In this document: one piece after another, positions 7,399 to 15,739 of the stretch
How the letters are laid out: each line of letters starts with the position of its first letter
Numbering within the stretch: position 1 is the stretch's first letter
NCBI GenBank assembly: GCA_964496695.1
Contig: CAZCBE010000024.1
Coordinates: 1 to 64,000 of the forward strand
Reading direction: 5' to 3'
Source: SXTU01 sp964496695
GTDB taxonomy: Bacteria; Verrucomicrobiota; Verrucomicrobiia; Limisphaerales; SXTU01
DNA: 64,000 nucleotides
Made by a program: the position numbers and the translations under genes
Notes under the pieces: model-generated
Database searches by the model: none
Seen by the model: only the letters and a program-made list of their open reading frames with translations
Told to the model about the DNA's origin: nothing

Positions 7399-8532
7399 AT
7401 GGATACGGCCAAACGCTTTACGGTCCGCGCCCGCTCCGCGCTCTTCGGGATGCAGGAGGGCGGCCTGCTGCTGGTCATTCTCCTGCTCGGCGCGGTGCTG
7501 ACTTTCTTCGGCGGCACGGTGAAGGTGCCCAAGCTTCAGGTGAACGCAGCGGGCGAACGCGAACGAGTGTTCACCGAGGTCAACGGCGAGAAGGTGCTGG
7601 TGCTCGAGGAGAAGAACAAGTTCCTCAACGCCGCCAACCTCACCCAGCTCGCCAAGGACACCAGCTTCATCGGCATCATGGCCGTGGGGGCCACGCTCGT
7701 GATCATCGCGGGCCAGATTGACCTGAGCGTGGGCGCGATCTACGCCCTGGCCTCGGTGGTGGGCGCGATGGTCTTCCGCGCCTTCGGCCCCGGCGGCGCG
7801 CTGGCTGCGTCCCCGCCGCATGAGGCGCTGCTGATGGGCATCTTCACCTGCCTGGCCGTCGGGACGCTCTGCGGTGTGCTCAATGGCGCGATGGTCACCG
7901 CGCTCAAGGTGCATCCCTTCATCATCACCCTGGGCACCATGGCCATCTTCCGGGGCGAGGCCTTTGTCATGACGGGCGGCCAGTCGGTCGGAGATTTTCC
8001 CGAGGCCTTCCGCTACATGATCCGCTGGGAGACCGGCGACGGTCTGAGCCTCGTGCCGCTCGTCGTGCTGCTGGCGGTGGTGGCCATGGGCACCTTCTAT
8101 CTCAGTTTCCTCGCCCCCGGGCGGCATGTCTATGCCGTGGGCGGCAACGAACTCGCGAGCCGGTTCAGCGGCATCCGCGTGTCCAAGGTGAAGCTCAAGG
8201 TGTTCATCTACTCCGGGCTCACGGCGGGCGTCGCCGCGCTGCTGGCCATCGGCTACTACGGCAGCGCCACCAGTGGCGATGGGCAAGGCTACGAACTCGA
8301 CGTGATCGCCGCCGCCGTCGTGGGCGGGGCCAGTCTCTCCGGTGGTAAGGGCTCCGCGCTCGGTGCGCTCTTCGGCGCGCTCATCATCAAGATGATTGAT
8401 AACGGCATCGTGATCCTCGGGATAGACCAGAACTACAGCCGCATCATCATCGGCGCGGCGGTGATCCTCGCGGTGGTGCTGGACCAGTTCAACGGCTGGT
8501 GGACCCGGCGGCGGATGGCGCGGATGGCGTGA
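7399..8532 (+). CDS. Sugar-type ABC transporter permease (RbsC/XylH family)
   Basis: A 377-residue inner-membrane permease of the branched-chain/ribose family. About eight to ten hydrophobic segments are visible, with the family signature IIAGQIDLSVGAIYALASVV (about residues 103-122), VHPFIITLGTMAIFRGEA, and the C-terminal AAVVGGASLSGGKGS. It carries an unusual soluble insert after TM1 (about residues 40-75, ending EKNKFLNAANL). Homologues import ribose, xylose or similar sugars together with a CUT2 ATPase and a periplasmic binding protein, but neither is encoded next to it, so partners must lie elsewhere or have been lost. Substrate cannot be assigned. Confidence 0.9.
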   Translation: MDTAKRFTVRARSALFGMQEGGLLLVILLLGAVLTFFGGTVKVPKLQVNAAGERERVFTEVNGEKVLVLEEKNKFLNAANLTQLAKDTSFIGIMAVGATLVIIAGQIDLSVGAIYALASVVGAMVFRAFGPGGALAASPPHEALLMGIFTCLAVGTLCGVLNGAMVTALKVHPFIITLGTMAIFRGEAFVMTGGQSVGDFPEAFRYMIRWETGDGLSLVPLVVLLAVVAMGTFYLSFLAPGRHVYAVGGNELASRFSGIRVSKVKLKVFIYSGLTAGVAALLAIGYYGSATSGDGQGYELDVIAAAVVGGASLSGGKGSALGALFGALIIKMIDNGIVILGIDQNYSRIIIGAAVILAVVLDQFNGWWTRRRMARMA

Positions 8533-8594
8533 GGCGGACACTCTTGTCCGCCGTTCAAAGTCGTTCCGATGGCATCGGGGACAAGAGTGTCCCC
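8533..8594. repeat. Family I palindrome between convergent genes, possible bidirectional terminator
   Basis: GGACACTCTTGTCC (8536-8549) and its inverted copy GGACAAGAGTGTCC (8579-8592) lie between the convergent permease and trpE stops. A related piece (GGGACACTCCTGTCCC) lies inside the coding sequence of the second sulfatase near 58850. A hairpin here could end transcription from both sides. Confidence 0.6.
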
Positions 8595-8595
8595 T

Positions 8596-10122
8596 TCACG
8601 CCCGCACAAAACTCTCCGCCAGCGCCACGGCCTTCCGCATCGCCTTGGACTTGTTCACCGTCTCCTGAAACTCGGACTCCGGATCGCTGTCCGTCACCCA
8701 GCCGCCGCCAGCCTGCACGAACACCTGGCCGTCCTTCACCAGCGCGGTGCGGATGGTGATGGCCGTGTCGCAGTTGCCGTTGAAGCTGAAGTAGCCAACG
8801 CACCCCGCATACGGTCCGCGCGTGGTGCCCTCCATCTCGGAGATGAGCTGCATCGCACGGATCTTCGGCGCGCCGCTCACCGTGCCCGCGGGGAAGGTCG
8901 CGCGCATGAGATCGAACGCGTTCTTGTCCGCCGCGAGATGCCCCTCGACCTGCGACACGATGTGCATCACATGGCTGTAGCGCTCGATGACCATCAGCTC
9001 CTTAACCTGCACCGAACCGTAGTCGCACACGCGCCCGATGTCGTTGCGCGCGAGGTCCACGAGCATGACGTGCTCGGCGCGTTCCTTCGGGTCGGCCAGC
9101 AACTCCTTTTCCATCGTGAGATCCTCGTCGTGCGTCGCCCCGCGCGGACGCGTGCCGGCGATGGGCCGGATCTCGATCAGCCGGTCCTCGCAGCGCACAT
9201 GGATCTCCGGGGACACCCCCACGAGCGCGAAGCCGTCCAGCTCCAGCAGGAACATGTAGGGCGAGGGATTGATCGTGCGCGCGGCGCGGTAGAGATCGAG
9301 CGGGCTGGCCTTCACCGGCGCGCTGAACCGCTGCGAGCCGACCACCTGGATGATGTCGCCGGCGGTGATGTGCGTCTTGGCCTCCAGCACGTTGGCGATG
9401 AACTTACCCTTCGGCGTGTTCGACTCGAAGGGCGCGGGCGCCAGCTCGCTCGGCAGCGTGGCGGGCAGGTTTTCCAGCGGCTGCTCCAGCAGCGTGACGA
9501 GGCGGTCAATTTCCGCGACCGCGTTTTCGTAGGCCTCGGTGGGTGAAGCCGCGTCGTCGAGCACCGCGTTCACGAGGATCGAGATGGTTTGCTGCGCGCG
9601 GTCGAAGATGAGCAGCTCGTCGGCGATGAGGAAGTAAAGCGTCGGCGTGCCCAGCTCGTCCTTCGGCGGACGCGGCACAATCGGCTCCACGTCGTGGATG
9701 AACTCGTAGCCGATAAAGCCCACCGCGCCGCCGGTGAAGCGCGGGAGGCCCGGGACGTTCACGGGACGGAAGCGCGCCAGCACCTGCTCCACCACTTCGA
9801 GGCCGTCGCGCACGCACTTCTCGCACGGCTCGCGGCCGGGCGCGGGGATGCCGAACTTCTCCGTCACCTTGCCCTCGGAGATGACCTCGATGCGGCTGCC
9901 GGTCTGCTTGATGATCGCGCGCGGGTTGCAGCCCACGAACGAGTAGCGGCCCAGGTGCTCGCCGCCCTCGACCGACTCGAAGAGAAACGATTCGCCCTGT
10001 CCGCGAATCTTTTTGTAGGCGGAGAGCGGCGTCTCAAAATCCGCGAGGATGCGACGCGTGACAGGGATGAGGTTGCCCTGCGTCGCGAGCTTCAGAAAGT
10101 CATCCAGCTTCGGCGAATACAT
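8596..10122 (-). CDS. trpE: Anthranilate synthase component I
   Basis: A 508-residue TrpE, which makes anthranilate from chorismate using ammonia from a TrpG partner, the first step of tryptophan synthesis. The N-terminal feedback region has the SFLFESVEGG variant of the LLES tryptophan-binding motif (about residues 45-54). The chorismate-binding half shows PSPYMFLLELDG, IRPIAGTRPRG, HVMLVDLARNDIGRVC and FPAGTVSGAPKIRAMQ. Length and motifs favour TrpE over PabB. No trpG or other trp gene is adjacent. The start is ATG 10122; a perfect hairpin lies 130 nt upstream, between this gene and ccsA. Confidence 0.96.
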   Translation of the reverse strand: MYSPKLDDFLKLATQGNLIPVTRRILADFETPLSAYKKIRGQGESFLFESVEGGEHLGRYSFVGCNPRAIIKQTGSRIEVISEGKVTEKFGIPAPGREPCEKCVRDGLEVVEQVLARFRPVNVPGLPRFTGGAVGFIGYEFIHDVEPIVPRPPKDELGTPTLYFLIADELLIFDRAQQTISILVNAVLDDAASPTEAYENAVAEIDRLVTLLEQPLENLPATLPSELAPAPFESNTPKGKFIANVLEAKTHITAGDIIQVVGSQRFSAPVKASPLDLYRAARTINPSPYMFLLELDGFALVGVSPEIHVRCEDRLIEIRPIAGTRPRGATHDEDLTMEKELLADPKERAEHVMLVDLARNDIGRVCDYGSVQVKELMVIERYSHVMHIVSQVEGHLAADKNAFDLMRATFPAGTVSGAPKIRAMQLISEMEGTTRGPYAGCVGYFSFNGNCDTAITIRTALVKDGQVFVQAGGGWVTDSDPESEFQETVNKSKAMRKAVALAESFVRA

Positions 10123-10252
10123 ATCGTGCGGGCCACCCTACCCGAAGAGGGACGCGCGGCGGAAGCATCAAGAGGCGAGGGGGGGGAGCGCAACGTGATC
10201 TCGGAGCGCGGCCCGGGCCGCAAGCCTGGCGTGGCCGTGCGACCGTTGCGGT

Positions 10253-10284
10253 ATGGAGTGCGGTGATTTGTCACCGCACTCCAT
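10253..10284. terminator. Family C hairpin between ccsA and trpE
   Basis: ATGGAGTGCGGTGA (10253-10266) and TCACCGCACTCCAT (10271-10284) form a perfect 14-bp stem with a 4-nt loop. It is the minimal unit of family C (see 25338-25521 and 40118-40184). It follows the ccsA stop and could end that transcript, but there is no T tract, so a Rho-dependent or purely repeat origin is possible. Confidence 0.5.
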
Positions 10285-10347
10285 GGCGCGCGAACTCCTC
10301 CCGCGCGACGCGGTTCGGTTTTGGCTGATTCTGTGCCTGGCCTGTAA

Positions 10348-12351
10348 TCACGCCGTCTGCGGCTTCGCCAGCGCCGCATCTGTCTTTGCAGCGCCGTCCG
10401 CACCCGGCCCCTGCCCGCTCTTCCAAAACCGCGTGGGCAGGCAGCCCAGGCCGATGAGGATGAGCTGGCTGAGGTTGAAGATCATCAGCCACTTGAAGGC
10501 CGCGTCCATGAAGCCGTAGCTATGCAGGCCCACGCCCAGCATGTTCGTGCCGAACCAGCTCCAGGCCGTGACGATGTTGCCGAAGAGCGCGAGGTTCATC
10601 AGGCCGCGCTCGCGCACCAGGCCGCCCCAGCGCGCATGCAGGATGAGCGCGTTCCAGATCACGATGAGCAGCGCGCCGTTCTCCTTCGGGTCCCAGCCCC
10701 AGAAACGGCCCCAGCTCTGGTCCGCCCAGATGCCACCGAGGATCGTGCCCACGAAGCTCAGCAGGGTGGCGAAACAGACGATGCCATAGACCATGCGCGG
10801 CAGCGTCTTGGCCGTCACCTCGTCGAGCGTGCGGGTGAAGACGCCGCGCAGCACGTAGATCATCGCCAGGAACCCGGCGAGGAAGGTCGAGGCGTAGCCG
10901 ATGGTGATGGTGGTCACATGCGTCGCGAGCCAGAAGTTCGTGTCCAGCACGGCGCGCATCATCTCCATGGTGTCGCCGGTGGAGGAGGTCTGCGCGAGGT
11001 GATGTGCGATGATGAGCGTGATGAAGCCCACCGAGGAGGCGGTCACGCTGCCGATGCCGTTGCGGAAGATGCGTTCGAGCACGAGCCCGAGCACCACCGC
11101 GCCCCAGCCGACGAAGATGGCCGAGGAGTAGAGGTTCGTCACCGGGGGACGGCCTTCCAGGAACATGCGGAAGAGCAGGCCCGTGGTGTGGACGACGAGC
11201 GCGAGCGACACGAGGCGGTAGGCGGCGCGGTTCAGGTTCTCCGACCAGTTCAGCCACGAAGCGGCGGCGAGGATCAGCGCGATGACATAGATCATCATGC
11301 TGCGGTAGAACGGCGAGAACTGGTTGAAGAGCGCTTCCTGCCGGCCCTTCTTCACCTCGATGTCGAGCTTGCCGGCGAGGAAGGCGCGGTAGTCCGCGAG
11401 CGCGCGGTTGAACTCGGCGGGCTTGCCCTGCGCGTAGGCGGTGGCGAGCGCGGCATGAGCATGCACGGCGGGCGGGACTTCGCCGGCGCGGATGCCGTTC
11501 ATGAGCGCCTGGCCGATGTTCGTCCAGTCGGACTTCTTCTGGCCTGGCTCGGTGGGCGGGACGAGGAACGGGTAGGCCATCTGCCCCATCATGGCATAAG
11601 GCTCCGCGTAGCCGAGGAAGGTGTCGAACATCGCCTTGTCATATTCCTGGCCGGATTGCTGGGCGCGGATGGCGCGGAAACCGGCGGGAAGGAGCTTCTC
11701 AAACTGCGCCAGCTCGGCGGCGAAGTCCTGGGTGTTCTCGGGTTTGAGACTGTTCTTGAGCCGCAGGTAGGTTTGCAGGCCGTTGTGCAGGCTCATGAGC
11801 GAGCGCTGGTAGGGGGTGCGCAGCTCCTGCTTGACCTCGCCGACCTTCTTGGACTCGCGCTCCATGACGCCGAGGCTGGGCTTGATGTCGGCGAAGGTGT
11901 AGTAGCGCAGGCCGGAGCGGTCCACGCCCTTGTCCTGCAGCTTGAGTTCGCCGATCAGCTCGGCGTGGTGGATGAGGAAGATGGCCCGCGTGTCCGCCAG
12001 CTCCGGCTTGCTGAAGACTTCGAGGAGCCACTCGGCGGGCTTGAGCTTCGCCGGGCGCTTGCTGAACTGATACCAGTTGCGCTCGCTCAGCGGGCCTTGC
12101 AGCGTCTCCCACCGGCCCCAGGTGCCATTGGCCCCGTTGCCCTCCAGCGGCACGTCCGTGTTGCCACGGATGACGAGCAGGCTGTTGCGGGCGAGGGAGT
12201 CAAAGGGCTGCACGCGGCCGTTGGCGAGGACGGGGAGCTTGGCCCACTCGCGGAGCTGAAACTCGTCCGGCTTGTCCGCGCGCGGCTTGAGGGAGAAGGC
12301 GGCTTCGATGGCGAAGACGGCGAAGAGAAGCCAGGGCCAGTGCTTTTTCAT
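10348..12351 (-). CDS. ccsA: CcsA/ResC-type cytochrome c biogenesis protein with long N-terminal domain
   Basis: A 667-residue membrane protein of the System II (Ccs) haem-handling family. The C-terminal half holds about eight transmembrane segments and the hallmark WGRFWGWDPKENGALLIVIW (Trp-rich periplasmic haem-binding loop), with conserved His in IIAHHLAQT and THVTTITIGY. The N-terminal ~380 residues form an extra periplasmic-type domain after a signal-anchor, as in Bacteroidetes/Verrucomicrobia fused forms. With ResB it exports haem and attaches it to apocytochromes. I start at ATG 12351 (MKKHWPWLL); the upstream 14 codons come from a dispersed repeat. It lies downstream of resB on the same strand, 289 nt away. 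Confidence 0.93.
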   Translation of the reverse strand: MKKHWPWLLFAVFAIEAAFSLKPRADKPDEFQLREWAKLPVLANGRVQPFDSLARNSLLVIRGNTDVPLEGNGANGTWGRWETLQGPLSERNWYQFSKRPAKLKPAEWLLEVFSKPELADTRAIFLIHHAELIGELKLQDKGVDRSGLRYYTFADIKPSLGVMERESKKVGEVKQELRTPYQRSLMSLHNGLQTYLRLKNSLKPENTQDFAAELAQFEKLLPAGFRAIRAQQSGQEYDKAMFDTFLGYAEPYAMMGQMAYPFLVPPTEPGQKKSDWTNIGQALMNGIRAGEVPPAVHAHAALATAYAQGKPAEFNRALADYRAFLAGKLDIEVKKGRQEALFNQFSPFYRSMMIYVIALILAAASWLNWSENLNRAAYRLVSLALVVHTTGLLFRMFLEGRPPVTNLYSSAIFVGWGAVVLGLVLERIFRNGIGSVTASSVGFITLIIAHHLAQTSSTGDTMEMMRAVLDTNFWLATHVTTITIGYASTFLAGFLAMIYVLRGVFTRTLDEVTAKTLPRMVYGIVCFATLLSFVGTILGGIWADQSWGRFWGWDPKENGALLIVIWNALILHARWGGLVRERGLMNLALFGNIVTAWSWFGTNMLGVGLHSYGFMDAAFKWLMIFNLSQLILIGLGCLPTRFWKSGQGPGADGAAKTDAALAKPQTA

Positions 12352-12370
12352 ACGAGGGAAGGGGTTTGCC

Positions 12371-12606
12371 ACAAAGAGGCACAGAAGGCGCAAAGAAGGG
12401 AAACGGGCACGAAGCGGCGGATTCCCTCGCCCCCACCGGGGGAGAGGGTTAGGGTGAGGGGGCGGGCGGAAGTTCGCAATGAGGCGACGGGTTTACCACG
12501 CGTTGGGAATGGCTTACTGACTTCCATCGCCTCTTTGCCTGCTGGACGCCATGCCCCCTCACCCCGGCCCTCTCCCCCAGTGGGGGCGAGGGAGAAGAGG
12601 CGGGTC
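12371..12606. repeat. Repeat block between resB and ccsA
   Basis: Contains a CACAAAGAGGCACAGAAGG element (12370-12402), and two family A arms (12421-12470 and 12550-12600). No gene is seen in this 289-nt gap. Confidence 0.7.
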
Positions 12607-12640
12607 GCCTCCGATACTTTCAGGTTGCTGCGCACGGCGT

Positions 12641-14299
12641 TCATTTCTTCGCGGCTTCCGCGCCCTTGCGCGGCTGCTGCTTGGCCGACTTCCCTGCGGT
12701 CTCGGCGGTGGCCACCGCTGGTTTGATCCGCTTCCGGGCGAAGCCGACTAGGTGAATCATGAATTGGACGGTCAGCCCCACGCCCACTATCAGGCAGGCA
12801 AAATAGGGCGTGAGCCAGCCCGGGTTCTTCACGATTTGGAAGATGGTCACCTTGTTGGCGAGCCGGTCGTTCTCGGGGTCGAAGCCGGCCTGGTAAAACG
12901 TCAGCCCCTCGTAACGCAGCGGGTTGTTCATGAAGATCTCCGTCTCGCGGTTCTCGTTCTTCGCGGGGTGGACGATGCGCACGCGGCTGCGGAAATCCTT
13001 GGGCAAATCGGTGCCGGGGTAGCGTTCGTGGGTGAAGTTCAGCAGCGTGAGGCTGTAGGGCTTGTAGTAGCGCGTGAAACGCATGGCCATCTCGAAGGCC
13101 TTGCCCCCGACCTCGAACTGCTGCTGGAGCAGGTTGTGCCGTGAGGAGACGAGCCAGATGCCGAGCGACTTGCCCTCGGCCACGACTTCGACGGCGGCGG
13201 CGGGCAGGTTGCGGCTGTTCATGTCGGCAACGAGCGGGAGCGGGACGACCGCCGCCTTGCTCATGCGACCATGGGTGGCGGGATTGACGACGGCGTTGGC
13301 CGGCAGCTTTTCCCACAGCTCGGCGCGCGGCCAGAACTGGCGGATGCGCAGCTTGAAGGGCAGTTCGGGGCGCGTCACCTCGCTGGGCTTGGCCAGCTCG
13401 GCTTCGGGGATCATCACGGGCGAGGCGTCGCGGCGCTGGGCCAGGTCGGCAATCGCCAGGAGGTTTCCGCCCATCGCCGGGGCAAAGATCAGGGACGCCG
13501 TGTAGGTCTTGCCCGCGACGGTGAAGATGGCGCGCTCGGCATCGCGTTCGCCACGGGAGGGCGCGGCCACAAGCCAGGTGCCGGCGACGCCGTTGGTGGT
13601 GACGGCGTCGAGCCAGACGGCGGCGCGGGTGTCGCGGCCGGCTTCCTCGGCCGGGATGGCGCGGAGGACGTGGTTGGTGAGCAGGCCGTCGGTGGCGGCC
13701 ACCGGCACGGCGTCCGCCGGCGGGACGTTCATGAGGATGGCGTTGGGCCAATACTCACGCACCTTCACCGTGAAGGGGAGGCTGGGATGGCGCAGCTCGC
13801 CCTTGGGGGCCAGCAACGATTCCGGGATGGCCACGACTTCGAAGTCGTTCGGCAAGGACTGGTTGACGAAGGCGAGTTCGTTGGCGTGGAAGTCCTCGGA
13901 GTAGTTCCGGGTCTCGCCTTCTTCGAGGCGCATCGAGCTTTCCGTGGAGAGCATGTCCGTGGCGAGCTGGCCGAGCAGCAGCAGGATGACGCCGAGGTGC
14001 GTAAGGAAGATGCCGGACCGTGCCCAGGTCCACTTGAAGCGGGTGAAGTGCGCGGTGAGCAGGCTGGCCAGCAGCGCGGAGCCGATGGTGTAGCCGCCGG
14101 GCAGGATGAGCCAGGGCATCTTGGTGCCAAACAGCGTCGCCCCGACCACGATCCAGCTCTTGAAGAAGCGGACCTGGGCGTTGTAGAGGCCCTCGTGGAC
14201 CTGGGCGAGCGTGCCGATGAAGATGAGCACCAAGCCGAGCGCCAGCAGGACGACGGTGAGCTTCAGCGAGGCGAGGAATTTAATGACGCGGTCGAACAT
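12641..14299 (-). CDS. resB: ResB/Ccs1-family cytochrome c biogenesis protein
   Basis: A membrane protein of about 552 residues. Three N-terminal transmembrane segments (FLASLKLTVVLLALGLVLIF; LPGGYTIGSALLASLLTAHF; IFLTHLGVILLLLGQLATDM) are followed by a large periplasmic beta-rich domain and a C-terminal transmembrane segment (TPYFACLIVGVGLTVQFMI). The motif NNPLRYEGLTFYQAGFDP near residue 470 is characteristic of ResB. It would pair with the downstream CcsA in System II cytochrome c maturation. The tail is Lys/Ala-rich. The start is ATG 14299 (MFDRVIKF) or 7 codons upstream inside a family J repeat; the shorter fits better. The paired lipoprotein upstream may be in the same operon. Confidence 0.93.
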   Translation of the reverse strand: MFDRVIKFLASLKLTVVLLALGLVLIFIGTLAQVHEGLYNAQVRFFKSWIVVGATLFGTKMPWLILPGGYTIGSALLASLLTAHFTRFKWTWARSGIFLTHLGVILLLLGQLATDMLSTESSMRLEEGETRNYSEDFHANELAFVNQSLPNDFEVVAIPESLLAPKGELRHPSLPFTVKVREYWPNAILMNVPPADAVPVAATDGLLTNHVLRAIPAEEAGRDTRAAVWLDAVTTNGVAGTWLVAAPSRGERDAERAIFTVAGKTYTASLIFAPAMGGNLLAIADLAQRRDASPVMIPEAELAKPSEVTRPELPFKLRIRQFWPRAELWEKLPANAVVNPATHGRMSKAAVVPLPLVADMNSRNLPAAAVEVVAEGKSLGIWLVSSRHNLLQQQFEVGGKAFEMAMRFTRYYKPYSLTLLNFTHERYPGTDLPKDFRSRVRIVHPAKNENRETEIFMNNPLRYEGLTFYQAGFDPENDRLANKVTIFQIVKNPGWLTPYFACLIVGVGLTVQFMIHLVGFARKRIKPAVATAETAGKSAKQQPRKGAEAAKK

Positions 14300-14310
14300 G
14301 AAAGGGGAGG

Positions 14311-14451
14311 CAATGACCAATGTTCAATTCCCAATGCCCAATGAATGTCCAATGACGAATGCCCGACGCCCAGGCCGCGCTTGGGCGCGCGCGTGCCGTT
14401 GGGCATTGGGCATTGGACATTCACTGGTCATTGGGAACTGGTCATTGGGAA
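14311..14451. repeat. Family J inverted repeat (CCAATGACCAATG type)
   Basis: Runs of CAATGACCAATG, CCCAATGCCCAATGAATG on the left and their inverted copies (CATTGGGCATTGG, GGTCATTGGGAATTC) on the right fill the gap between resB and the lipoprotein gene. The same architecture occurs at 49530-49670. Confidence 0.85.
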
Positions 14452-14452
14452 T

Positions 14453-15577
14453 TCAGTTCTTGGCCGATTTGACGAAGGCGATGAAGGCGTCCTTTTCCTT
14501 GGCGACGACGGCCTTGTCACCCATGAACTTGTAGAACCAGGTGCCGTTGCCGGACGGGACCACGAGCACGATCATGCCGGCGGGGTCGCCGTCTTGCGCC
14601 GTGGTGCCGGAGAGCTCCACGATGCGCGCGCCCTGGCCGAGCGCGGGGAACGCCGGGGCCTGCTTGTCCACTTCGCTCTCGGCTGCAGGTGCCAGGCTGA
14701 GCTGGCCACGCCAACGGTCAAGGTTCGGCTTGAGCCCGCCGCCCAGGCCGCCGAGGAAGACGGCGGTGACTTCAGCGGCGGCCTTGCCCTCGCCGACGGT
14801 ATATTTCACCGCCTGCATGGCCCCGGGAGTCTGCGGTTTCCAATGCGCAGGCGCGGTCCAGCCGGGCTGGCCGGCGGCCGGGCTGGGCGCGGGCTTTGGC
14901 GCGGCCAAGGATGCAGCGGGGGCGGAGGGCGCGTCGTCCGCGGCGGCGTGGAATTTCAAGGTCTTGAGGAAGCCGATGAACGCGGGCTTCTGCTGTTCCA
15001 CGAGCGCGGCATTGCCGGTGAGCTTGATGAACCACGAGACGCCGTCCTGCTTCTGCAAGGCCACGATGATGCGGTCGGCGCTCGGGGCGGCCCCGGACTT
15101 GATCGCGCCGGTAATGTCAAAAAGCTTGCCGTCCGCGCCCGCGATGGTGACGGCTTGGACGAGCTTGGACAGCTCGTCCTCGCCGAGCGGGGGGAGTGCA
15201 AGCTGCTCGCGCCAGAGGTTCACGAACTGGAGATCGGTGCCGCCCATGCCGGGGAAGGCGACGATGGCGGCCTCGGCCTTTTGGCCGTCCTTGCCCGCGA
15301 TAGTGAAGGTGGCCGCGCGCGAACCAGCGGCGGGCGCCTCGCTCCACCCGTCCGGGAGCCGTTCCCAGTGCGCGTGCGGCCGGGCACCCGGGGATGGCGC
15401 GGCGGCGGCGGCAGTCTCAGCCGCCGGGGGTGCCTTGGGCACGCGATAGACGGTGATCTCTTCCTTCTGGCAGCCGGTGAGGAGCAGTCCGGCAGAGGCC
15501 AGCGCGGCGAGGGCCGGCCGCCGATTCAAAGATGGCAAAGCGTAACGTGTCACGAGTCCGTAGAATGTAGCTGGCAC
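14453..15577 (-). CDS. Lipoprotein with two tandem copies of an uncharacterised domain
   Basis: A 374-residue predicted lipoprotein with signal peptide and lipobox LTGC at about residues 33-36. The mature protein has two similar ~130-residue units. Each begins with HW plus Pro/Gly-rich text (HWERLPDGW; HWKPQTPGAM), passes through an IxAFPGMGG / VFLGGLGGG strand and WREQLALPP / WRGQLSLAP, and ends with WFIKLTGNAALVEQQKPAFIGFLKTLKF / WFYKFMGDKAVVAKEKDAFI. It is therefore an internal duplication. Its location upstream of resB and ccsA on the same strand suggests a role at the outer face of cytochrome c maturation or in a respiratory step; this is inference from context. Confidence 0.85.
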   Translation of the reverse strand: MPATFYGLVTRYALPSLNRRPALAALASAGLLLTGCQKEEITVYRVPKAPPAAETAAAAAPSPGARPHAHWERLPDGWSEAPAAGSRAATFTIAGKDGQKAEAAIVAFPGMGGTDLQFVNLWREQLALPPLGEDELSKLVQAVTIAGADGKLFDITGAIKSGAAPSADRIIVALQKQDGVSWFIKLTGNAALVEQQKPAFIGFLKTLKFHAAADDAPSAPAASLAAPKPAPSPAAGQPGWTAPAHWKPQTPGAMQAVKYTVGEGKAAAEVTAVFLGGLGGGLKPNLDRWRGQLSLAPAAESEVDKQAPAFPALGQGARIVELSGTTAQDGDPAGMIVLVVPSGNGTWFYKFMGDKAVVAKEKDAFIAFVKSAKN

Positions 15578-15679
15578 GCTGGCAGATTACCAACCCAAGC
15601 GTGCGGCCAGAGTAAGACAGCCGCCTGAAAGGGGATGTTCAGGAAACTTCGGGACTGGCCCGAAAGGGCCATCGGCAAA

Positions 15680-15722
15680 GCAAAAGACGCAAAGGGTGGT
15701 TGGTCACGCCTTTGCGTCTTGC
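15680..15722 (-). terminator. Stem-loop terminator downstream of rho
   Basis: On the minus strand, GCAAGACGCAAAGG pairs with CCTTTGCGTCTTTTGC across a short loop, followed by a T-containing stretch. It starts 18 nt after the rho stop. It fits an intrinsic terminator for rho itself, though the U tract is short. Confidence 0.55.
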
Positions 15723-15739
15723 TTGGAAAGCCCGCGTTC

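Noticed and set aside
13271..14344. Long plus-strand open frames opposite resB, rho, trpE, copA and others
   Set aside because: They are mirror frames caused by high GC at third positions; they are Arg/Gly/His-rich and match no family.
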